From the NCBI GenBank assembly GCA_013204025.1, contig JABMOW010000011.1, positions 1 through 35,077 of the forward strand: DNA of 35,077 bases, given 5' to 3'. Position 1 is the first letter of the stretch; the number at the start of each line of letters is the position of its first letter. Source of the stretch: Fidelibacterota bacterium (GTDB lineage Bacteria > Fidelibacterota > Marinisomatia > SCGC-AAA003-L08 > JACNLC01). A model generated the notes under the pieces. It was not told where the DNA came from. It did no database searches and was given only the letters and a program-made list of their open reading frames with translations. The translations under genes and the position numbers were made by a program. Below, one piece after another: positions 32,051 to 35,077 of the stretch.

Positions 32051-35000
32051 GTGAAACGTATCACGTTATCATTTTTGGTTACCTCATTATTTTGCTCCCT
32101 GATATTTTCACAAGGGATACCTGAAGTCTCATCTTTGGGTAGTTTCTTTTTTAATGAGGGTGGAGTAGCTACATTCACGGTGTCCTATACACCTGTAAAT
32201 CCAGGAGATGTGATCGCATGGAATTTTGGGGATTCCGGTTCTGGATCAGGCTCGCCGGTCAGCCATACTTATGTAAATAATGGAACCTATAATTTATCTG
32301 TAACTGTGACCAATAATTCAGGTTCAGGCTCTGCCACAGGAATTGTTTATATCTCTAATGTTTCCCCTACAGTGACCCAATTTACAATACCGACCACCGG
32401 ATTAGAAGGACAATCACTTACTTTCACCGGTGCCGGAACCGACCCTGGAACACAGGATGTTCTCACATACACTTGGCAATTTGGAGATGGTAATTCTGCG
32501 GTAGGTTCCACCGTCACTCACGCTTACATTGATGAAGGAACCGGCACTTATACGGTAACCCTTCTTATTACAGATGGCCAAGGTGGGAATGGATCTCAGA
32601 CTGGTACTATCTCAATATCGAACGTCAATCCAGTGATATCACAATTAAATTATATCTCTCCTTCAAATGAATCTTCTGTTATTGAATTCGGTGCAAACGT
32701 CACTGATGCCGGTACAAGCGATGTCTTTACATATGATTGGAATTATGGAGATGGCTCCGCTCACAAAATCTATACAACTGGAAATTATGTCGTCGGTTTA
32801 GACGGTACAGATGACTATCTACAATTTTCATCTCCAGTCTCAAACGCGCTTTCCCAATTTACAGTAGAAGTATGGGTTAAAGGTTCAGGGGGAACCATTT
32901 TTTCGAGAAATTCAGCAGGTGTTGATGGATATATTCAATTAGGTTTTAATTCGACTGCACAATACTATGGAAGTGCGGGATCCGTTTCACAGGCGTTTGA
33001 TGGCATTCCACAAAATGTTTGGTCGCATGTTGCGATGACATATGACGGTTTATCTTTAATGGTTTACGTCGATGGTAATCTGATTACTTCACAATCAGGG
33101 TCAGGATTGATTAATACCTCTTCAGTTGCATCGTATCTGGGAAGATTATCTGATGGCTCTGATGATTTTACGGGACAATTGACCGATTTCAGATTTTGGA
33201 ACAGCGCACGGACACAAACGCAAATCCGCGATAATATATTTTCTACATTACAGGGTAATGAATCCGGTCTTCTGACGTACAATCGATTAGATGAGGGAAG
33301 TGGAAGCTCTTCGGCTGATCAAACCAGTAATGGACATACGGTGACTTTCGGTGGTAATACTCAATGGGTAAACACCGGTGGACGACACAGCTACGCGAAT
33401 AACGGCACATATTCCGTGATCCTGACAGTCACCGATGGTGATAATGGGACTCATACCGTGAGTAATAATATTTCAATTACCAATGTAAATCCCTCAATAT
33501 TGTCTTTTGTAAATCCGGGCGCAGGAGATGAGGGACAAACGCTTTCATTTAGTGCGTATGCGATTAATCCGGGATTTGATATTCTTACTTATACTTGGAA
33601 TTTTGGAGATAATACTTCAAACCAAGCAGGCGAAACCGCAACGCATACATTTGCTGATGATGGAAGTTATACGATCACGCTGACTATAACTGACCAGAAT
33701 GATGGTTCTACGATTCATCAAAGTGGTATTACTATCGCTAATGTGAATCCTACAATCCAGACTCATAGTATCCCTGATATGGGTACACAAGGAACCGCAG
33801 TTCATTTCACAGCAGCAGCAACAGATCCTGGTACTGATACACCTGTTTATACTTGGAATTATGGCGATGGAACATCTACAGTCACCGGACCTGATGTTTA
33901 TCACACTTATACAGATTATGGTACATTCACTGTTTCTCTCACAGTGACAGAAGAGGATGGTGGTACTGTAAATACAACGTCTGATATAATTATTGTCCCA
34001 GACTGGAATGTGAGTTATTCTGATTATCAATCCACAGCAAGTATGACTGCTGTGCTGTACCTCGACCATGAATTAATCGGCTCACAGTACAATAAAGTGG
34101 CTGCATTTTCCAACGGGCAGACACGTGGAACCGCATTCCCAATTTTAGTAGGATCTACATGGATGTATTTCATGACGTTATATGCTAATATAAATGCGGA
34201 AACCATCACTTTCAAGGCTTATATCGCAGACCAGGAGCTGGTTCTGGATACGATGGAATCGATTACTTTTTATGCAAATAACAGCCATGGTAGTCCATTA
34301 AGTCCGTTTGTATGGAACACGATTCTAAATTATGATCATAATCCGGAATTATCAGAAATTTCTGGACAGACCATTGAAATCGGTAACTCATTTACGCCTT
34401 TTGATCTTGATGATTATCTTGTGGAATTAGATGGAAATCCTGTCTCCTATCTGTATCTAAACAACGTTAATCTGTCGGTTGCAATCAATTCTAACCATAT
34501 CGTTTTTGTGACACCCGTAAACTCCCAGTGGACAGGAAGCGAAACAATCCGGTTTATTGTATCGGATGAGACAGATGCAGCATTGATCGGGTTTCAAGAC
34601 GTTACCTTTACAATTGAGCCCATTGATAATCCACCCGACGTCATGGCATTGAATGATCAGGTTGTTGGTAAAGTAAGAGATTTCACTTCCTTTGATCTGG
34701 ATAATTCTCTAATAGAAATGGATGGAGATGACATTGGTTGGAGTTATGAGTTTACTACTTCAACAGTTGGAGATGCTGCACCATCGTGGTCAGTAAATCC
34801 CAGCGCATTTCAATTCAGTATGACGGTCACCGCCAGTGTTAGTGTTCGCCACAGAGCGACGAATAGTGTAGATCACCTCTTGGCTGCATTCTCGGGCAAT
34901 GAATTAAGGGGTGTGACTTCTCCTGTGAATGTAGGGGGTAGTTGGGTCTATTTCCTTACCATTTACTCTAATCAGAACGGACAACCACTTGAATTCTCAA

Positions 35001-35077
35001 TATACGATCCAATTGTTGGAGATATTATCCCTGTCAAGGAGACAATGGTTTTCGCCATTAATGGCGTTGAAGGTAAC
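32051..35077 (+). CDS. secreted PKD/LamG multidomain protein, 3' end beyond the window
   Basis: An uninterrupted frame of 1009 codons runs off the right edge; I translated it codon by codon. The GTG start begins a signal peptide (MKRITLSFLVTSLFCSLIFS, then QG). Domains by base position: PKD 1 (WNFGDS, 32130-32370), PKD 2 (WQFGDG, 32372-32625), PKD 3 split by a LamG domain (WNYGDG near 32741; LamG 32783-33382; HSYANNGTYSVILTVTDGD from 33386), PKD 4 (WNFGDN, 33485-33745), PKD 5 (WNYGDG, 33750-34000), a recurrent module (34006-34326), a cadherin-like stretch with FDLDDYLVELDG (34327-34625), a second FDLDNSL unit and another recurrent module (34789 onward, cut by the window). PKD domains usually mediate protein or carbohydrate binding outside the cell. 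A T9SS tail would be expected downstream but is not visible. Function: probable surface or adhesive protein. Confidence 0.88.
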   Translation, partial: MKRITLSFLVTSLFCSLIFSQGIPEVSSLGSFFFNEGGVATFTVSYTPVNPGDVIAWNFGDSGSGSGSPVSHTYVNNGTYNLSVTVTNNSGSGSATGIVYISNVSPTVTQFTIPTTGLEGQSLTFTGAGTDPGTQDVLTYTWQFGDGNSAVGSTVTHAYIDEGTGTYTVTLLITDGQGGNGSQTGTISISNVNPVISQLNYISPSNESSVIEFGANVTDAGTSDVFTYDWNYGDGSAHKIYTTGNYVVGLDGTDDYLQFSSPVSNALSQFTVEVWVKGSGGTIFSRNSAGVDGYIQLGFNSTAQYYGSAGSVSQAFDGIPQNVWSHVAMTYDGLSLMVYVDGNLITSQSGSGLINTSSVASYLGRLSDGSDDFTGQLTDFRFWNSARTQTQIRDNIFSTLQGNESGLLTYNRLDEGSGSSSADQTSNGHTVTFGGNTQWVNTGGRHSYANNGTYSVILTVTDGDNGTHTVSNNISITNVNPSILSFVNPGAGDEGQTLSFSAYAINPGFDILTYTWNFGDNTSNQAGETATHTFADDGSYTITLTITDQNDGSTIHQSGITIANVNPTIQTHSIPDMGTQGTAVHFTAAATDPGTDTPVYTWNYGDGTSTVTGPDVYHTYTDYGTFTVSLTVTEEDGGTVNTTSDIIIVPDWNVSYSDYQSTASMTAVLYLDHELIGSQYNKVAAFSNGQTRGTAFPILVGSTWMYFMTLYANINAETITFKAYIADQELVLDTMESITFYANNSHGSPLSPFVWNTILNYDHNPELSEISGQTIEIGNSFTPFDLDDYLVELDGNPVSYLYLNNVNLSVAINSNHIVFVTPVNSQWTGSETIRFIVSDETDAALIGFQDVTFTIEPIDNPPDVMALNDQVVGKVRDFTSFDLDNSLIEMDGDDIGWSYEFTTSTVGDAAPSWSVNPSAFQFSMTVTASVSVRHRATNSVDHLLAAFSGNELRGVTSPVNVGGSWVYFLTIYSNQNGQPLEFSIYDPIVGDIIPVKETMVFAINGVEGN

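Noticed and set aside
33617-34069. Minus-strand open frame of about 150 codons rich in Cys and Ile
   Set aside because: Antisense to PKD domains of a continuous plus-strand gene. Its composition reflects ACN/GAT/AAT codons on the other strand.

Overview
The window looks like part of a chromosome from a marine or sediment member of the FCB superphylum. The best single guess is Candidatus Neomarinimicrobiota, with Calditrichota, Ignavibacteriota or KSB1-like lineages as alternatives. The evidence is two very large secreted proteins ending in a type IX secretion (T9SS) type A sorting domain with the FPNPFNP motif, AT-rich DNA, and a recurrent extracellular module (W-x-V ... QYxMxVTAVLY ... ELRGVAxP ... 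YSNQxxGE) that I associate with these lineages. No rRNA, tRNA, CRISPR array, transposase or integrase was seen.

Layout. (1) 1-1418 is an accessory patch. It holds a decayed 3' fragment of an asparagine-synthase gene at the very edge, a small unknown ORF and a RhuM-family gene. (2) 1453-12459 is one leftward operon of nine genes with gaps of 108 bases or fewer and two overlapping or abutting junctions. In transcription order it reads wzm - wzt - NeuD-like acyltransferase - two paralogous radical SAM proteins with an N-terminal twitch/SPASM-like cysteine domain - GT2 - GT-A-type transferase - GT4 - asnB-type amidotransferase. This is an ABC-transporter-dependent surface polysaccharide locus. 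(3) 12624-14583 is a divergent pair of overlapping glycosyltransferase genes. (4) 14584-15020 is a very AT-rich spacer with a 20-base perfect palindrome. (5) 15021-31865 holds two tandem giant paralogues (2748 and 2830 aa). Each has LamG, FnIII, a second LamG interrupted by a long array of 15-residue acidic Ca-loop-like repeats, carboxypeptidase-regulatory-like domains, a large glycine-rich beta region, Ig-like and BACON-like domains, W-rich modules and a T9SS sorting tail. (6) 32051 to the right edge is the first 1009 codons of a third secreted protein, with PKD domains, one of them split by a LamG domain, followed by the same recurrent module.

How the genes may work together. The operon should build a modified polysaccharide at the inner face of the cytoplasmic membrane and export it through Wzm/Wzt. 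The Wzt has a C-terminal extension of the kind that recognises a finished chain end. The acyltransferase, amidotransferase and the radical SAM pair would decorate sugars or their precursors. The giant proteins next door are predicted T9SS cargo. In Porphyromonas, T9SS cargo is attached to a Wzm/Wzt-exported LPS, so one hypothesis is that this glycan is the anchor or coat partner of these proteins. That link rests on proximity and is an inference.

The most unusual items are the paired twitch-radical-SAM genes inside a glycan export operon, the array-in-LamG and LamG-in-PKD nesting, the exact two-unit difference in array length between the paralogues, and the cysteine-rich cassettes that occupy different loops of the same LamG domain in the two paralogues.
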